64,000 bases of DNA from Hafnia psychrotolerans (GCF_014639435.1 NZ_BMFZ01000005.1:186001-250000); one strand, 5' to 3'. Positions 33,227 to 45,437 are shown, counted from the first letter of the stretch. A program made the numbers and translations. Notes: generated by a model from the sequence alone, not told the origin.

Positions 33227-33264
33227 ATATAAAAGCGGCCAGTTTTCACTGACCGCTTTTATAA
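33227..33264. terminator. Bidirectional terminator between the lactonase gene and ispH
   Basis: aaaagcggcca (33231-33241) pairs with tgaccgctttt (33250-33260) with one mismatch, flanked by A-rich and T-rich sequence. It serves the lactonase gene from the left and ispH from the right. Confidence 0.75.
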
Positions 33265-33288
33265 TGTCGCTTTCAATCTGGGGCGTTG

Positions 33289-34242
33289 CTAGTCAATCTG
33301 TTTAACGTCAACCCGCAGCTCTTTCGGCACTTCAAACACGATACTCTCTTCGCGCCCTTCCATATTGACCACATCTGCACAACCCAGCGTTTTCAGCTTG
33401 TTGATCACATCCTGCACCAAAATATCAGGAGCAGAAGCGCCAGCGGTTAGGCCGATACGTTGCGCATCTTTCAGCCAGACCTCCTGAATATCTGCCGCAG
33501 AGTCAATGAGGTAGGAAGGCACACCGACACGCTGTGCCAGTTCCGCCAGACGGTTCGAGTTCGAGGAGTTTTTCGAACCGACGACCAACACCACATCGGC
33601 ATCATTTGCAAGATTGCGCACGGCTTCCTGGCGGTTAGTCGTCGCATAGCAAATATCATCTTTCCGCGGGCCGATAATACTCGGGAACCGGTCTCGCAGA
33701 GCATCAATCACCTCGGAGGTATCATCAACCGACAGCGTTGTTTGTGTCATAAAACACAGGTTTTTTTCATCTTTAACCTGCAATTTATAGACATCAGCAG
33801 GCGACTCGACCAGATACATTCCCCCTTTGGGGTTACTGTACTGACCCATAGTGCCTTCCACTTCAGGATGACCAGCGTGACCAATCAGAATCGCTTCAGT
33901 GCCTTTCCGGCTGGCACGCGCCACTTCCATATGCACTTTGGTGACCAGCGGGCAGGTGGCGTCGAATAGCATTGTCAGGTCACGCGATTTCGCTTCAGCA
34001 CGCACCGCTTGAGAGACGCCGTGAGCAGAGAAAATCAGGATCGAGCCATCAGGCACTTCACTAATTTGCTCAATGAAAATAGCACCGCGCTGTCGCAGGC
34101 TGTCGACCACATAACGGTTATGTACGACTTCGTGGCGCACGTAAATCGGTGCGCCATAAAGCTCTAGTGCGCGCTCAACAATGCTGATCGCGCGATCGAC
34201 ACCCGCACAGAATCCTCGCGGATTAGCCAGCAGTATTTGCAT
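33289..34242 (-). CDS. ispH: IspH (LytB), HMBPP reductase
   Basis: [4Fe-4S] enzyme of the last step of the MEP isoprenoid pathway, giving IPP and DMAPP. It has 317 residues from the ATG at 34242 (E. coli 316), with a strong ggaggag site; the longer frame upstream is rejected. The three cluster cysteines are visible: C12 in NPRGFCAG, one in DATCPLVTK near residue 96 and one in CYATTNRQ near residue 197. It is the last gene of ileS-lspA-fkpB-ispH and overlaps fkpB by 20 bases. Confidence 0.97.
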   Translation of the reverse strand: MQILLANPRGFCAGVDRAISIVERALELYGAPIYVRHEVVHNRYVVDSLRQRGAIFIEQISEVPDGSILIFSAHGVSQAVRAEAKSRDLTMLFDATCPLVTKVHMEVARASRKGTEAILIGHAGHPEVEGTMGQYSNPKGGMYLVESPADVYKLQVKDEKNLCFMTQTTLSVDDTSEVIDALRDRFPSIIGPRKDDICYATTNRQEAVRNLANDADVVLVVGSKNSSNSNRLAELAQRVGVPSYLIDSAADIQEVWLKDAQRIGLTAGASAPDILVQDVINKLKTLGCADVVNMEGREESIVFEVPKELRVDVKQID

Positions 34243-34693
34243 GCTTCTCCTCCGTTTGAGGATCAATCTCCAGTACCTCAATATCAAAATCGATATATTG
34301 GCCTGCCAGCGGATGGTTGAAATCAACGGTGATTGAATCCTCAGTCACATCACGCACAACGCCTGGCATTTCGCTGCCATCACGAGTAGTAAATAACATG
34401 ATGGTACCGGCATCAGGAATGCCGGTTTCCTGAAAATCACGCTGCGAGAAATACTGCACCAGATCAGGGCTTTTGGAACCGAAAGCCGATTCAGGAGCCA
34501 GAGTAAATGTGCGTTTATCACCCACCGTCAAGCCCAGGAGTTGATTTTCCAGCGCATCTGAAAGGCTGCCATCGCCAAGACGGAATAGCGCAGGCTTGCC
34601 ATTGCCACGCGTGGACTCGGCCGTCGAGCCGTCTTCCAGCTTCAACGTAAAATGCACCAATACCGCGCTGTCGTGTTTCACCTGTTCAGACAT
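34223..34693 (-). CDS. fkpB: FkpB (SlpA), FKBP-type peptidyl-prolyl isomerase
   Basis: SlyD-like cytoplasmic isomerase with an FKBP domain interrupted by an IF (chaperone) insert. It has 156 residues (E. coli 149). Conserved blocks are [35 protein letters not shown] and [17 protein letters not shown]. It lies three bases after lspA and overlaps ispH, so it is co-translated within the ileS operon. Confidence 0.95.
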   Translation of the reverse strand: MSEQVKHDSAVLVHFTLKLEDGSTAESTRGNGKPALFRLGDGSLSDALENQLLGLTVGDKRTFTLAPESAFGSKSPDLVQYFSQRDFQETGIPDAGTIMLFTTRDGSEMPGVVRDVTEDSITVDFNHPLAGQYIDFDIEVLEIDPQTEEKHANTAG

Positions 34694-34696
34694 GTC

Positions 34697-35203
34697 TTAT
34701 CCTTTGCTTTTAGCCGCAGAAGTCGGCTTAGCGATAAAGCCTTCGATCACCACCAGCACTGCGCCGATACAAATAAAGCTGTCAGCCAGATTGAACGTCG
34801 GGTAATGCCAGTCATTGACGTAGAAATCGATAAAGTCGATGACATAACCGTGCACCATGCGGTCAAACAGATTACCCAACGCCCCGCCGATAATCATGGC
34901 GTAGGCGATATTATTGATCTTCTGCTTAGCGTTACTGCGGTACATCAGCACGATCAACGCAATCACGATAACCAACGCTATCACGGCAAAAAACCAACGC
35001 TGCCAGCCGCCCTTGTCCGCCAGAAAACTAAATGCTGCACCATGGTTCTGTGCATAAAACAGATTCAGATACGGAATCAACGGCATGGATTCACCCAATT
35101 GGAAGTTCCCCATAATCAGAAACTTACTACCAAGATCCATGATGATGACTAAAGCCGCCAGCCAAAGCCAGCGGAGTCCGGTAGAACATAAAGGTTTAGT
35201 CAT
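34697..35203 (-). CDS. lspA: LspA, lipoprotein signal peptidase
   Basis: Inner-membrane aspartic protease that cuts signal peptides from prolipoproteins; the target of globomycin. It has 168 residues (E. coli 164) and four membrane segments. The catalytic aspartates lie in [15 protein letters not shown] and in [12 protein letters not shown]. Its ATG shares a base with the ileS stop (TAATG), indicating coupled translation. Confidence 0.97.
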   Translation of the reverse strand: MTKPLCSTGLRWLWLAALVIIMDLGSKFLIMGNFQLGESMPLIPYLNLFYAQNHGAAFSFLADKGGWQRWFFAVIALVIVIALIVLMYRSNAKQKINNIAYAMIIGGALGNLFDRMVHGYVIDFIDFYVNDWHYPTFNLADSFICIGAVLVVIEGFIAKPTSAAKSKG

Positions 35204-38019
35204 TATGCAAACTTACGCTCTTCGCCGTCGCCGGCAATGTTAGTCACACAACGGCCACAGATTTCGCTATGTTCCGCGTTCTGGCCGACGTCATTGGTGT
35301 AATGCCAGCAGCGCGGACATTTGTCACCTTCAGCTTTTTCCAGACCAATCTTCAGGCCTTTAAGCATTTCGCTCACCTGTGCGCTGCTATCCGCTTCAGC
35401 CAGCGACGCGACGCGTGCGCCAGAGGTCAGCAGCACAAAGCGCAGTTCATTGCCCAGAGAGCGCAGGTCTGCCGCCAGTGCATCATCTGCGAACAATGTC
35501 ACTGCCGCTTCAAGCGAACCGCCCAGACGTTTATCAGCACGCGCCTGCTCAATCACTTTATTCACTTCACCACGGACTTTCAGCAGCTCATCCCAGAAGG
35601 TATCGTTCATCGATTCGTCAGCCGCTAGGCCAAACAGACCTTCGTACCACTCTTCGGTGAAGACGAATTTCTCGCGGGAACCCGGCAGGAAAGCCCAAAT
35701 CTCGTCAGCAGTAAAGGACATGATCGGTGCCATCCAGCGCACCAGCGCTTCGGAGATATGATAAAGCGCGGTCTGGCAACTACGGCGAGCTATGCTGTCG
35801 CTTTTCGCGGTGTACTGACGGTCTTTAATGATATCAAGATAGAACGAGCCCATTTCAACCGAGCAGAACTGCATCAAGCGCTGTACCACACCGTGGAAAT
35901 CATAACGCTCGTAAGCGGCAATGATCTCTTCCTGTGCAGCTAGCGCACGGCCAACGGCCCAGCGGTCCAGCACTACCATCTCTTCCGGTTTCACGCAATG
36001 TTGCCGCGGGTCGAAGCCGTTAAGGTTCGACAACAGGAAACGTGCGGTGTTGCGGATACGGCGGTAAGAGTCGGCAGCACGTTTGAGGATCTCATCGGAC
36101 ACGGCGATTTCGCCGGTGTAATCCGTTGACGCCACCCACAGGCGCAAAATGTCGCCACCCAGCTTGTTCATCACGTCCTGCGGAGCGATGGTGTTGCCGA
36201 TGGATTTGGACATTTTGCGGCCCTGGCCGTCCACAGTGAAACCGTGAGTCAGTACCTGCTTGTATGGCGCTTTACCTTTCATGGCGGTGGAAATCATCAG
36301 TGATGACATAAACCAACCGCGATGCTGGTCAGAACCTTCCAGATAGATATCCGCTTCGTGGCCGTTAAATTCAGGGCGAACACCGACAACCGAGGCGCTG
36401 GTTGAACCTGAGTCAAACCAGACGTCCAGCGTATCAGGTACTTTCACGTAATCTGCAGCATCAGCGCCCAAGATGTCGGCTGGGTTTAAATCCCACCATG
36501 CCTGAATACCGTCTTTTTCTACACGTTTCGCCACTTCTTCCATCAATTCTAGCGTACGCGGATGCAGCTCCTCGGTGTCTTTGTGAACGAACAAAGACAT
36601 AGGCACACCCCAAGTCCGCTGACGCGAAATACACCAGTCAGGACGGTTCGCTACCATATTTTCGATGCGTGCCTGACCCCATTCCGGGATCCACTGCACG
36701 CCTTTGATCTCTTCCAGTGATTTCGCTCGCAGGCCTTTCTGGTCCATGCTGATAAACCACTGTGGTGTTGCACGGAAGATGATCGGCGATTTATGACGCC
36801 AGCAGCACGGATAGCTGTGGTTCATCTTTTCAACGTGCAACAGTGCGCCTTTTTCGCGCAGTAGCTCAACGATCAGGTCGTTGGCTTTAAAGACGAATTT
36901 GCCGTCCAGCGTCGGATAAGTACCTGGCAGGTAACAGCCATTCGGACCGACAGGGTTCGCCACTTCCAGACCATATTTCTGGCCGATAACATAGTCATCA
37001 GGACCGTGGCCCGGGGCGGTATGAACCGCACCAGTACCGGCATCCAGCGTAACGTGATCGCCAAGAATTGCCGGTACGTCGATATCGAGGAACGGATGTT
37101 TGAAACGCAGCAGTTCGAGCTCGGCACCTTGGCATTCGCCCAGTACAGTCCATTCTGCTATACCGACGCGTTTCATTACGCTTTCCACCAGGTCGGTCGC
37201 AAGGATCAGGCATTGACCTTCAATCTGGACCAGTTGATAAGCAAACTCTGGGTTTAGGGAGATCGCTCGGTTAGCCGGCATGGTCCACGGCGTGGTAGTC
37301 CAGATAACCAGAGACACGGGGCCTTCAAATGCGCTGGCACCAAATTTTTCAGCCACCGCAGCAGGATCAACGGCATGAAACGCAACATCAATGGAAGGTG
37401 AGACCTTGTCATAATATTCGACTTCAGCTTCAGCCAGTGACGAACGGCAATCGGTACACCAGTGCACCGGTTTAGCACCTTTTAACAGATGGCCATTGCC
37501 GATGATTTTGCTGAGCGCACGGATGATGTTGGCTTCCGTGTTGAAGTCCATGGTCAGATAGGGATGATCCCAGTCGCCCAACACACCTAAGCGGATGAAG
37601 TCCTGTTTCTGACCTTCAACCTGCTCAGCAGCGTATTGACGGCAGGCTGTGCGGAATTCCGCCGCTGTCACTTTCTCACCCGGCTTACCAATCAGCTGTT
37701 CAACTTTCAGTTCGATTGGCAGACCATGACAGTCCCAGCCCGGGATATAGGGCGAGTCGAAACCCGCCATGCCCTTAGACTTGATAATAATGTCTTTAAG
37801 AATTTTGTTAACTGAGTGACCAATATGAATGCTGCCGTTCGCATACGGAGGGCCGTCATGCAAAATAAAGGACTTTTTGCCCTTCTTGGCTGCGCGAATA
37901 ATCCCGTACAGATCCTGTTCATACCAATTTTTCAGCATGTCAGGTTCACGCTTGGCCAAGTCGCCACGCATCGGGAACCCTGTTTCCGGCAAGTTCAGGG
38001 TGTTCTTATAGTCACTCAT
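35203..38019 (-). CDS. ileS: IleS, isoleucyl-tRNA synthetase
   Basis: Class I synthetase that charges tRNA-Ile and edits Val-tRNA-Ile. It has 938 residues from the ATG at 38019, exactly the E. coli length; an upstream ATG at 38073 would add 18 residues and is not supported. HIGH (SIHIGHS near residue 60) and KMSKS ([10 protein letters not shown] near residue 600) are present. The editing domain lies between, and the C-terminal zinc site shows CPRCWHY and CGRCV. It lies between ribF and lspA as in E. coli. Confidence 0.98.
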   Translation of the reverse strand: MSDYKNTLNLPETGFPMRGDLAKREPDMLKNWYEQDLYGIIRAAKKGKKSFILHDGPPYANGSIHIGHSVNKILKDIIIKSKGMAGFDSPYIPGWDCHGLPIELKVEQLIGKPGEKVTAAEFRTACRQYAAEQVEGQKQDFIRLGVLGDWDHPYLTMDFNTEANIIRALSKIIGNGHLLKGAKPVHWCTDCRSSLAEAEVEYYDKVSPSIDVAFHAVDPAAVAEKFGASAFEGPVSLVIWTTTPWTMPANRAISLNPEFAYQLVQIEGQCLILATDLVESVMKRVGIAEWTVLGECQGAELELLRFKHPFLDIDVPAILGDHVTLDAGTGAVHTAPGHGPDDYVIGQKYGLEVANPVGPNGCYLPGTYPTLDGKFVFKANDLIVELLREKGALLHVEKMNHSYPCCWRHKSPIIFRATPQWFISMDQKGLRAKSLEEIKGVQWIPEWGQARIENMVANRPDWCISRQRTWGVPMSLFVHKDTEELHPRTLELMEEVAKRVEKDGIQAWWDLNPADILGADAADYVKVPDTLDVWFDSGSTSASVVGVRPEFNGHEADIYLEGSDQHRGWFMSSLMISTAMKGKAPYKQVLTHGFTVDGQGRKMSKSIGNTIAPQDVMNKLGGDILRLWVASTDYTGEIAVSDEILKRAADSYRRIRNTARFLLSNLNGFDPRQHCVKPEEMVVLDRWAVGRALAAQEEIIAAYERYDFHGVVQRLMQFCSVEMGSFYLDIIKDRQYTAKSDSIARRSCQTALYHISEALVRWMAPIMSFTADEIWAFLPGSREKFVFTEEWYEGLFGLAADESMNDTFWDELLKVRGEVNKVIEQARADKRLGGSLEAAVTLFADDALAADLRSLGNELRFVLLTSGARVASLAEADSSAQVSEMLKGLKIGLEKAEGDKCPRCWHYTNDVGQNAEHSEICGRCVTNIAGDGEERKFA

Positions 38020-38090
38020 TAGATTCTCAGTTCCGTTTTTTGGCTGGATGTCAGGCTCAGGTTTTGCGCCCATTTGCCTGTCAAAAATAG

Positions 38091-39029
38091 TTAGCGTTGT
38101 AAAGGTAGTCCAAAGAACTTCCGGGCCGTCACTTCATCGCTCGCAATTTGTTGCTTTAACGCATCAAGCGAGGCAAAACGCTGTTCATTGCGCAATTTCG
38201 CGCGCAGCACCACGTCAATGTGGCGCCCATATAAATCCATCGTCGTATCGAGCAGGTGTACTTCTAACTGTTTACGCACGCCGCCAACTGTCGGACGTAT
38301 GCCAATATTGGCAATCCCTGGCAGAGGCTTGGCGTCCAAACCTAACACGTCCACGGCATAGACACCTCTGACCGGCGACACTACACGCTTTAACGGTACG
38401 TTTGCTGTTGGGAAGCCGATAGTTCGGCCAAGCTTATCTCCGTGAACTACACGCCCTGAAATACTGAACTGATGGCCTAAAAGATGCGCTGCCAGTTGCA
38501 GATCGTCATCGCGTAATGCATCACGAATTGCCGTACTGCTAATGCGGTGCTCACCTTCCCGGAAAGTCTGGGTACTGATGACATCAAAACCATATTCGGC
38601 TCCGGCTTTTTGCAAAAGCGGAAAATCGCCCAGCCGCCCTGCGCCAAAACGAAAATCATCACCAACAGCCAGAAACTTCACGCCCAGATTTTCAACCAAC
38701 AATTGCGAGACAAAGGCCTGGGCAATATTGGCTGCAAATCGGGGGTCGAAACGCACACAAAGCAGATAATCAACGCCGCATTCTGCCAGATATTTGGCTT
38801 TATCTCGTAAACTGGTGAGCCGGGCTGGTGCTTTATCTCCGGCAAACAATTCGAGAGGTTGTGGTTCAAAAATCATCACCATAACCGGTACGCCCAGTTT
38901 CCGCCCTTCCAGCTTCAACTGTTCTATCAATGCCTGATGACCGCGATGAACGCCGTCAAAATTACCTATAGTAAGCACACAGCCATGATGGCGTGCCCGA
39001 ATATTGTGTATCCCGCGAATTAGCTCCAT
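38091..39029 (-). CDS. ribF: RibF, bifunctional riboflavin kinase/FAD synthetase
   Basis: Converts riboflavin to FMN and then FAD. It has 312 residues from the ATG at 39029 (E. coli 313); this start matches [10 protein letters not shown], whereas the open frame continues 77 codons upstream through the rpsT control DNA. The N-terminal FAD synthetase has [14 protein letters not shown]; the C-terminal kinase begins near [13 protein letters not shown]. It is first in ribF-ileS-lspA-fkpB-ispH, 71 bases before ileS. Confidence 0.96.
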   Translation of the reverse strand: MELIRGIHNIRARHHGCVLTIGNFDGVHRGHQALIEQLKLEGRKLGVPVMVMIFEPQPLELFAGDKAPARLTSLRDKAKYLAECGVDYLLCVRFDPRFAANIAQAFVSQLLVENLGVKFLAVGDDFRFGAGRLGDFPLLQKAGAEYGFDVISTQTFREGEHRISSTAIRDALRDDDLQLAAHLLGHQFSISGRVVHGDKLGRTIGFPTANVPLKRVVSPVRGVYAVDVLGLDAKPLPGIANIGIRPTVGGVRKQLEVHLLDTTMDLYGRHIDVVLRAKLRNEQRFASLDALKQQIASDEVTARKFFGLPLQR

Positions 39030-39401
39030 AGCTGGCTCAAATCCATAGCTGACGCATAACGGTGGAAATCGGCGGATTATACCTTGTACAGCCTCCGAGG
39101 TTAACCAGCGATTCACCCGATCACCGCATTCTCTTTGCCATACGACAGTTATGTCGGCACAAAGGGAAGCGTACCGAGGAAAATATTTCATTCTTGGTAG
39201 GGAAAGCGTGACTTTTAGCTGAAACAAAGCCTTAATGCTTCCCGTTGGCTGGATTACCACTCTCCTGTCGAATTTTCTTGCGAAAGACTGTATTCCAAGG
39301 TGGGAAGCTGTTAAAATCCTGCGCCATCACAACGTAACAAGCGTCGATTGAAGTTTGAACCCCGTTTGAATGTAGAAACGGCGCTTATTTGCACAAATCC
39401 G
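39030..39401. other. Divergent ribF/rpsT control region
   Basis: No gene is seen. Leftward promoters for ribF should lie here. On the plus strand ctgttaaaatcctgcgccat (about 39307-39326) resembles the -10 area of the upstream E. coli rpsT promoter (P1), but a clear -35 is lacking. The main rpsT promoter follows at 39402. Confidence 0.45.
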
Positions 39402-39430
39402 TTGACAACAGAAGACCGAAAAGGCATATT
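39402..39430 (+). promoter_or_regulatory. rpsT P2 promoter
   Basis: A perfect -35 ttgaca (39402-39407), 17-base spacer and -10 catatt (39425-39430), followed by the GC-rich cctcggcc typical of a stringently controlled discriminator. It closely resembles E. coli rpsT P2. Confidence 0.75.
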
Positions 39431-39479
39431 CCTCGGCCTTTGAATTGTTCATCAATAGAAAAATATTTGGGAGTTGGCC

Positions 39480-39743
39480 TTGGCTAATATCAAATCAGCT
39501 AAGAAACGCGCCGTACAGTCAGAAAAACGTCGTAAGCATAACGCGAGCCGCCGTTCAATGATGCGTACCTTTATCAAAAAGGTACACATGGCTATTGCAG
39601 CAGGCGACAAAGCTGCTGCACAAAATGCATTTAACGAAATGCAACCAATTGTGGACCGTCAGTCTTGTAAAGGTCTGATCCACAAGAACAAAGCAGCACG
39701 TCATAAGTCAAACCTTACGGCGGCAATCAGCGCAATGCAATAA
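39480..39743 (+). CDS. rpsT: RpsT, 30S ribosomal protein S20
   Basis: Small-subunit primary rRNA-binding protein. It has 87 residues, like E. coli. The start is TTG at 39480 ([11 protein letters not shown]), after ggga at 39469-39472. The E. coli gene also uses TTG, which is tied to its translational autoregulation. Another TTG two codons upstream is in frame but less well spaced. The helical, very basic sequence with [12 protein letters not shown] and the conserved [18 protein letters not shown] confirm the family. Confidence 0.97.
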   Translation: MANIKSAKKRAVQSEKRRKHNASRRSMMRTFIKKVHMAIAAGDKAAAQNAFNEMQPIVDRQSCKGLIHKNKAARHKSNLTAAISAMQ

Positions 39744-39765
39744 TCGCATTTCGTTGTCCTGCTTG

Positions 39766-39798
39766 ATAAAAAAACCGGCTTCTGCCGGTTTTTTTATC
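39766..39798. terminator. Bidirectional terminator between rpsT and nhaR
   Basis: aaccggc (39773-39779) pairs with gccggtt (39784-39790) around a four-base loop, flanked by seven A on one side and seven T on the other. Confidence 0.85.
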
Positions 39799-39825
39799 TC
39801 TACAATTTAGGCATCAGGCCTTGTC

Positions 39826-40716
39826 TCAGGCATCAAATAACGTAGTGAAGTCCGTGTGACAAACACGCTGCACCGAGGGGTGTTGGATCATTCTCTCCGC
39901 AAAAATCACGTAGTACTCCTCCAAAAGCCCATCGACACGCCCAACTTCTACAATTCCTTCATCCAAAAATACGTCAGCAGAGTAGATTGAAGGCGCCACA
40001 AAAATTGCATTGTGGTTTCTCGCAAAAGCGGTCATCAGTGCCGCATCATCAAATTCCCCCAGAATATGTACCTTCAGCCCCTGACTGTTAAACCAATTGA
40101 GCAGTTTACGCCCCAACATCGAGCGCCTGCCGGGGATAAGTAAAGGCCGTTTTTCAAGGCAGGCAGGAAAAGCACCATCGTCAGCAGGTTCTCGACAATA
40201 AAAACTAATAGGGCTTTCCCCCAATTTCACAGAAAAAAGCCCTTCCTGCTGCGTTGAATCCACCGGACAGTCGGACAAAATCATATCCAGTTTATGCTGG
40301 CTAAGCTGCTCCAGCAGCATTTCGTGTGTGGATTCAAAACAGCGCAGGTGAATACTTTTATTTTCTGCCACCGCGGCGTCGAGCACACGGCTAACGAGCC
40401 TTTTGGAAAGCGTATCCGCGACCCCAACATCAAACAGCAGGCTGGATTCCTTTCGGTAGTTCACAATGTCCAGCATCTCCTGGCTCACCGTAAACATCTT
40501 GTCAGCATAGCGGAACACCAGTTGCCCCAGTTCCGAAGGGATCAATCCGCGCCCCTGTCGTTTAAAAAGCTTTCCACCCAACCGGTTTTCCAGCGATTTT
40601 ATCTGCCCGGTGATGGTTTGCGGTGTCAGAAACAGTGCCTCTGCCGCCCCCACCACCGAACCGGTTTTACAAACCTGCCAGAAGTAATACAGATGATTAA
40701 AATTAATATGTGACAT
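39826..40716 (-). CDS. nhaR: NhaR, LysR-type activator of nhaA
   Basis: Sodium-responsive activator of nhaA, in E. coli also of osmC and pga. It has 296 residues (E. coli 301). The N-terminal LysR helix-turn-helix (about 20-60) reads [25 protein letters not shown]. The effector domain keeps [40 protein letters not shown] and [18 protein letters not shown]. It follows nhaA by 45 bases on the same strand, so it is probably co-transcribed. Confidence 0.96.
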   Translation of the reverse strand: MSHINFNHLYYFWQVCKTGSVVGAAEALFLTPQTITGQIKSLENRLGGKLFKRQGRGLIPSELGQLVFRYADKMFTVSQEMLDIVNYRKESSLLFDVGVADTLSKRLVSRVLDAAVAENKSIHLRCFESTHEMLLEQLSQHKLDMILSDCPVDSTQQEGLFSVKLGESPISFYCREPADDGAFPACLEKRPLLIPGRRSMLGRKLLNWFNSQGLKVHILGEFDDAALMTAFARNHNAIFVAPSIYSADVFLDEGIVEVGRVDGLLEEYYVIFAERMIQHPSVQRVCHTDFTTLFDA

Positions 40717-40761
40717 ATCTGGCCCCTATTGCAGTAGATATGCAGACTGCACAATCCCTGT

Positions 40762-41943
40762 TTATTCGACCTGAGAACCTGTCTTTTTCGGTAGCAGCTT
40801 ATTCAACATAAGATAACCAATGACCGCTGACATCGTTGAACCCAACAAAATACCTATTTTGGCGTAGATCATCAGCGCAGGATCTGCCTTCGCAAAGGCT
40901 AGCGAACCGATAAAAATCGACATAGTAAACCCAATACCACAGAGCACTGACACCGCAGCGATCTGCTTAAAGTTAATGCCAGACGGCAAACGAGCAATCC
41001 CCATTTTCACGGCGATACCGCTGAAAAGCATGATCCCTATAGGTTTCCCCAAGAGTAGACCGGCGGCAATCCCTACGGGTAATAATGAGAAAATCTGCTC
41101 TCCGGAGACACCCTGAAACGAAACGCCCGCATTAGCAAATGCAAACAATGGCAGGATAAACCATGCGACATACGGATGAATGCCGTGCTCAAGCCGACGC
41201 GCCGGAGACACTTTTTTCTTAGTATCTAATGGGATAAAGAAACCCAGGATCACCCCCGCCAACGTAGCATGAATGCCCGATTTCAGCACACAGACCCAAA
41301 GCACCATGCCTACCAGCAGATACGGCGTTAACCTGGCGACACCGCGCCAGTTAAGCCAGGCAAGAACAGCGACAGACAATGCCGCCAGACCTAACGCAGT
41401 GGTAGAAACATCATGGCTGTAGAACAGCGCGATGATAGCAATTGCGCCCAAATCATCGATGATGGCCAACGCCAGTAAAAAAACTTTAAGACTGGTTGGG
41501 ACACGTGATCCGAGCAGCGCCATGACACCCAGCGCAAACGCGATATCAGTGGCTGCAGGGATTGCCCAACCCTGACGCGCTACGTCATCGGCTCCGTTAA
41601 ATAAGAGATAAATCAACGCCGGAGCGACCATGCCACCTATGGCTGCGATCGCCGGGAAAAGCGCCTGCTCCCGGCTTGACAATGCCCCTTCACGCAGCTC
41701 TCGTTTCACTTCAAGACCAATCATCAGAAAGAAAATCGCCATCAGCCCGTCGTTAATCCACAGCAATAAAGGCTTATCAATCAGCAGGTCTGAAATACGC
41801 AGCGTGACCGGTATGTTTAGAAATGCGTGGTATAGCGTATCTAATGATGTATTGGCCATGGCCAGCGCGAACAAGGCGGCAACGATCAATACGATGCCAC
41901 CTGCAGCCTCCATTCGTAAAAATTGACGAATAATATTCGGCAC
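40762..41943 (-). CDS. nhaA: NhaA, Na+/H+ antiporter
   Basis: Inner-membrane antiporter, two protons per sodium, for salt and alkaline pH tolerance. I chose the GTG at 41943: it follows an aggag site by seven bases and gives 393 residues (E. coli 388) with [16 protein letters not shown] aligned to MKHLHRFFSSDASGG. ATGs at 41964 and 41997 would add odd N-termini. With this start the functional aspartates fall at exactly the E. coli numbers: D133 (ATDIAFALG) and D163-D164 (AIIDDLGA). Twelve membrane segments are expected. Confidence 0.94.
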   Translation of the reverse strand: MPNIIRQFLRMEAAGGIVLIVAALFALAMANTSLDTLYHAFLNIPVTLRISDLLIDKPLLLWINDGLMAIFFLMIGLEVKRELREGALSSREQALFPAIAAIGGMVAPALIYLLFNGADDVARQGWAIPAATDIAFALGVMALLGSRVPTSLKVFLLALAIIDDLGAIAIIALFYSHDVSTTALGLAALSVAVLAWLNWRGVARLTPYLLVGMVLWVCVLKSGIHATLAGVILGFFIPLDTKKKVSPARRLEHGIHPYVAWFILPLFAFANAGVSFQGVSGEQIFSLLPVGIAAGLLLGKPIGIMLFSGIAVKMGIARLPSGINFKQIAAVSVLCGIGFTMSIFIGSLAFAKADPALMIYAKIGILLGSTMSAVIGYLMLNKLLPKKTGSQVE

Positions 41944-42112
41944 CCTGAATCTCCTGTTATGCATGTTAAGCAGACTGTATCTACACAGATGAGACATGAT
42001 ACCGTTTATTATGATTCGGAAAAAATCGATTATTACTCTATTACAGCTCGTAATTACCGATCTTTCGCAAACTATTTTTCATCATGGATGTTATTTCTGG
42101 CTCGGCAAAAAC

Positions 42113-42147
42113 AAAAAATCCCCGTCGCTTAGCCGCTGACGGGGATT
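42113..42147 (-). terminator. Terminator of dnaKJ
   Basis: aatccccgtc (42117-42126) pairs perfectly with gacggggatt (42138-42147), 11-base loop. On the minus strand the stem runs into ttttttgt. It lies 38 bases after the dnaJ stop. Confidence 0.85.
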
Positions 42148-42184
42148 GAAGAGGTTTCAGCTTCTGCCTAAGGCAGTATGCAGA

Positions 42185-43315
42185 TTAGCGGGTCAAATCA
42201 TCGAAAAACTTTTTCACACCATCTAGAAAGCTTTTAGATCGCGGACTGTTTTTCTCACCAGACGCCCCACCAAAACTCTCTTCCAGATCACGCAGCAGCT
42301 GCTTCTGCTTGTCATTGAGACTAACGGGAGTCTCGACAACAACACGGCAAAGCAAGTCACCCTGCGCACCTCCACGGACAGATTTAACACCGCGCGCACG
42401 CATACGGAACAGTTTGCCGGTCTGCGTTTCCGCAGGTACCTTCAGTTTTACCCGACCATCAAGCGTGGGTACTTCGATTTCGCCACCGAGCGCAGCCATC
42501 GCAAAGTTGATCGGCACTTCACAGTACAAATTATTGCCTTCACGCTCAAAGATTTTGTGCGCCTTGACCTGAACCTGTACGTACAGATCGCCAGCCGGGG
42601 CACCATGTTCACCCGCTTCACCTTCGCCTTCGAGACGAATACGGTCGCCAGTATCCACACCCGCCGGGATCTTCACTGACAGCGTTTTAGAGCGTTCTAC
42701 GCGGCCATGGCCATGACACTTGTTACAAGGATCTTTGATAACCTTTCCGCGCCCCTGACAGGTTGGACAGGCCTGCTGCACAGTAAAGAAGCCCTGACGC
42801 ATTTGTACCTGACCTGCACCGTGACAGGTTGAACAGGTGACCGGAGAGCTTCCCGCTTTCGCACCGCTGCCGTGGCAAACATCACATTCAGCAAGCGTTG
42901 GAATACGGATTTCTTTGGTGACACCACGAACAGCTTCTTCAAGCGTTAGATCCATATTATAGCGCAGGTCGGAACCCCGGCTGGCACGCTGACGACGGCC
43001 ACCACCGAAGATATCACCAAATACGTCACCGAAGATGTCGCTGAACTCTGCACCACCACCACCGCCGTACCCACCGCCCATACCGCCTTGTTCAAAAGCC
43101 GCATGGCCGTACTGGTCATAAGCAGCACGTTTCTGCGCATCGGTCAGAATTTCGTATGCTTCTTTGATCTCTTTAAATTTGCTTTCGGAGTCTTTATCGC
43201 CCTGGTTGCGGTCTGGGTGATGCTTCATTGCCAGGCGCTTATACGCCTTTTTGATTTCGCGCTCATCGGCCGTTTTTGATACGCCCAAGAGCTCGTAATA
43301 ATCTTGCTTCGCCAT
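42185..43315 (-). CDS. dnaJ: DnaJ (Hsp40) co-chaperone
   Basis: Delivers unfolded substrates to DnaK and stimulates its ATPase. It has 376 residues, as in E. coli. The N-terminal J domain carries HPD at 33-35. A Gly/Phe-rich linker (about 76-105, [12 protein letters not shown]) follows. Four zinc-binding CxxCxGxG-type repeats lie at about 143-205 ([36 protein letters not shown]). The C-terminal substrate domain completes it. It lies 100 bases after dnaK, with a hairpin between. Confidence 0.98.
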   Translation of the reverse strand: MAKQDYYELLGVSKTADEREIKKAYKRLAMKHHPDRNQGDKDSESKFKEIKEAYEILTDAQKRAAYDQYGHAAFEQGGMGGGYGGGGGAEFSDIFGDVFGDIFGGGRRQRASRGSDLRYNMDLTLEEAVRGVTKEIRIPTLAECDVCHGSGAKAGSSPVTCSTCHGAGQVQMRQGFFTVQQACPTCQGRGKVIKDPCNKCHGHGRVERSKTLSVKIPAGVDTGDRIRLEGEGEAGEHGAPAGDLYVQVQVKAHKIFEREGNNLYCEVPINFAMAALGGEIEVPTLDGRVKLKVPAETQTGKLFRMRARGVKSVRGGAQGDLLCRVVVETPVSLNDKQKQLLRDLEESFGGASGEKNSPRSKSFLDGVKKFFDDLTR

Positions 43316-43339
43316 ACTTTTCCTGCCCTCAACATGCGT

Positions 43340-43371
43340 GCACGGGCGTAGAGTTTCCTCGACGCCCGTGC
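43340..43371 (-). other. Hairpin between dnaK and dnaJ
   Basis: A perfect 10-base stem gcacgggcgt (43340-43349) / acgcccgtgc (43362-43371), 12-base loop. No T-run follows in the dnaKJ direction, so it is not a full terminator. It may reduce read-through, or protect or process the transcript so that less DnaJ than DnaK is made. That role is inferred. Confidence 0.6.
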
Positions 43372-43415
43372 TGGTTTTCAGTAAAAACGAATTTACTGTG
43401 CCCGCTTAAGGGCGA

Positions 43416-45317
43416 TTATTTCTTGTCTTTGACTTCTTCGAATTCAGCATCAACAACGTCATCATCTTTCTTCGCGTTATCATCACTGCCTTCTGGCTGA
43501 CCTTGCTGCTGAGCCATTTCCGCTAACTTACCGGACACCTGAACCAGGGCCTGAAGTTTAGCTTCAATATCTGCTTTATCTTCGCCTTTGATGACACCTT
43601 CAAGTGCCTTCAGGGCTTCCTCGATAGCAGTTTTGTCTTCAGCAGGCAGTTTATCGCCAGTCTCTTCGAGTTGTTTACGCGTACTGTGGACCATATGATC
43701 CGCTTGGTTGCGAGTCTGAACCAGCTCCTCGAACTTGCGATCCGACTCGGCATTGGCTTCTGCATCGTTCACCATTTTTTGGATTTCTTCTTCGGTCAGA
43801 CCTGAAGAAGCTTTAATGGTGATTTTCTGCTCACGCCCCGTGTTCTTATCTTTAGCAGAAACATGCAGGATACCATCGGCATCCAAATCGAAGGTTACTT
43901 CGATCTGCGCCATACCGCGCGGTGCTGCCTGAATGCCGTCCAGATTGAACTGACCCAACGACTTGTTATCAACACAACGTTTACGCTCACCCTGCACAAC
44001 GTGGATGGTTACCGCAGACTGATTGTCTTCAGCGGTAGAGAACACTTGGCTGTGCTTAGTTGGGATCGTGGTGTTCTTGGTGATGAGTGGAGTCATCACA
44101 CCGCCCATGGTTTCGATACCCAGAGACAGAGGAGTCACATCCAACAACAGAACGTCTTTAACATCACCAGACAGAACGCCGCCCTGAACCGCAGCACCGA
44201 TAGCAACGGCTTCATCCGGGTTTACGTCTTTACGTGGCTCTTTACCGAAGAATTCAGCCACTTTCTTCTGAACCATTGGCATACGTGTCTGCCCACCGAC
44301 CAGGATCACGTCCTGAATATCGGAAACAGAAAGACCTGCATCTTTCAGAGCCACTTTCAGCGGATCAATACAACGGTTAACCAAATCTTCAACCAGTGAC
44401 TCAAGTTTGGCTCGGGTCACTTTGATGTTCATGTGCTTTGGACCTGTCGCATCAGCAGTGATGTACGGCAGGTTGACGTCGGTCTGTTGCGCAGAAGAGA
44501 GTTCGATTTTCGCTTTCTCTGCTGCTTCTTTCAGACGTTGCATCGCAAGCGGATCGTTACGCAGATCCATACCTTGGTCTTTCTTAAACTCTTCAACCAG
44601 GTAGTTAATCAGACGGCTATCGAAGTCTTCACCACCCAGATGGGTATCCCCATTGGTTGCCAGTACTTCGAAGGTTTTTTCGCCATCAACTTCATCTATT
44701 TCGATAATAGAGATATCGAAAGTACCGCCGCCCAAGTCATATACCGCAATGGTACGGTTACCAATTTCACGATCCAGACCGTAGGCCAGAGCCGCTGCGG
44801 TTGGTTCGTTGATAATACGTTTTACTTCCAGACCTGCGATACGACCGGCGTCTTTAGTTGCCTGACGCTGTGCATCATTGAAGTATGCAGGTACAGTGAT
44901 AACGGCTTCAGTTACTGGTTCGCCCAGATAATCTTCGGCTGTTTTCTTCATTTTCTTCAACACTTCAGCAGAGATCTGCGGAGGTGCAATTTTCTGGCCT
45001 TTAACGTCAATCCAGGCATCGCCATTGTCAGCGCCAACGATCTGGTAAGGCATAATGCCTTTGTCACGCTGCACTTCTTCGTCCTGGAAGCGGCGGCCAA
45101 TCAGGCGCTTGATCGCAAACAGCGTGTTCTGCGGGTTGGTTACAGCCTGGCGTTTAGCCGGTGAACCTACCAAGATTTCGCCATCTGCTGCATAAGCAAT
45201 GATGGAAGGAGTTGTGCGATCGCCTTCGGCGTTCTCCAGCACACGTGCAGTAGTACCATCCATAATAGCCACACAAGAGTTGGTGGTACCCAGGTCGATC
45301 CCAATAATTCTACCCAT
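43416..45317 (-). CDS. dnaK: DnaK (Hsp70) chaperone
   Basis: ATP-dependent chaperone and negative regulator of the heat-shock sigma factor. It has 633 residues from the ATG at 45317 ([14 protein letters not shown]; ggagg upstream), against 638 in E. coli, where the difference lies in the Gln/Ala-rich C-terminal tail. The ATPase domain (1-385) has [21 protein letters not shown] and [10 protein letters not shown]; the linker [14 protein letters not shown] leads to the substrate domain. It ends EEVKDKK. A sigma-32 promoter lies upstream. Confidence 0.98.
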   Translation of the reverse strand: MGRIIGIDLGTTNSCVAIMDGTTARVLENAEGDRTTPSIIAYAADGEILVGSPAKRQAVTNPQNTLFAIKRLIGRRFQDEEVQRDKGIMPYQIVGADNGDAWIDVKGQKIAPPQISAEVLKKMKKTAEDYLGEPVTEAVITVPAYFNDAQRQATKDAGRIAGLEVKRIINEPTAAALAYGLDREIGNRTIAVYDLGGGTFDISIIEIDEVDGEKTFEVLATNGDTHLGGEDFDSRLINYLVEEFKKDQGMDLRNDPLAMQRLKEAAEKAKIELSSAQQTDVNLPYITADATGPKHMNIKVTRAKLESLVEDLVNRCIDPLKVALKDAGLSVSDIQDVILVGGQTRMPMVQKKVAEFFGKEPRKDVNPDEAVAIGAAVQGGVLSGDVKDVLLLDVTPLSLGIETMGGVMTPLITKNTTIPTKHSQVFSTAEDNQSAVTIHVVQGERKRCVDNKSLGQFNLDGIQAAPRGMAQIEVTFDLDADGILHVSAKDKNTGREQKITIKASSGLTEEEIQKMVNDAEANAESDRKFEELVQTRNQADHMVHSTRKQLEETGDKLPAEDKTAIEEALKALEGVIKGEDKADIEAKLQALVQVSGKLAEMAQQQGQPEGSDDNAKKDDDVVDAEFEEVKDKK

Positions 45318-45437
45318 TTCAAACGCCTCCACTAAAAATTCATAATCGGTCAGGTTGCTACTCTATATGCGGACATTTTATTTGATTTCAACTGTCCGAT
45401 ATCGCTGTTTTACCGGCGGTAACAACTGCGGTTGAGA

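Noticed and set aside
38091-39260. Long N-terminal extension of ribF to 39260
   Set aside because: The extra 77 residues are absent from the family, and the ATG at 39029 matches the conserved start.
44433-45164. 243-codon plus-strand frame opposite dnaK
   Set aside because: Antisense frames opposite dnaK are a well-known artefact of its codon use; no recognisable domain.
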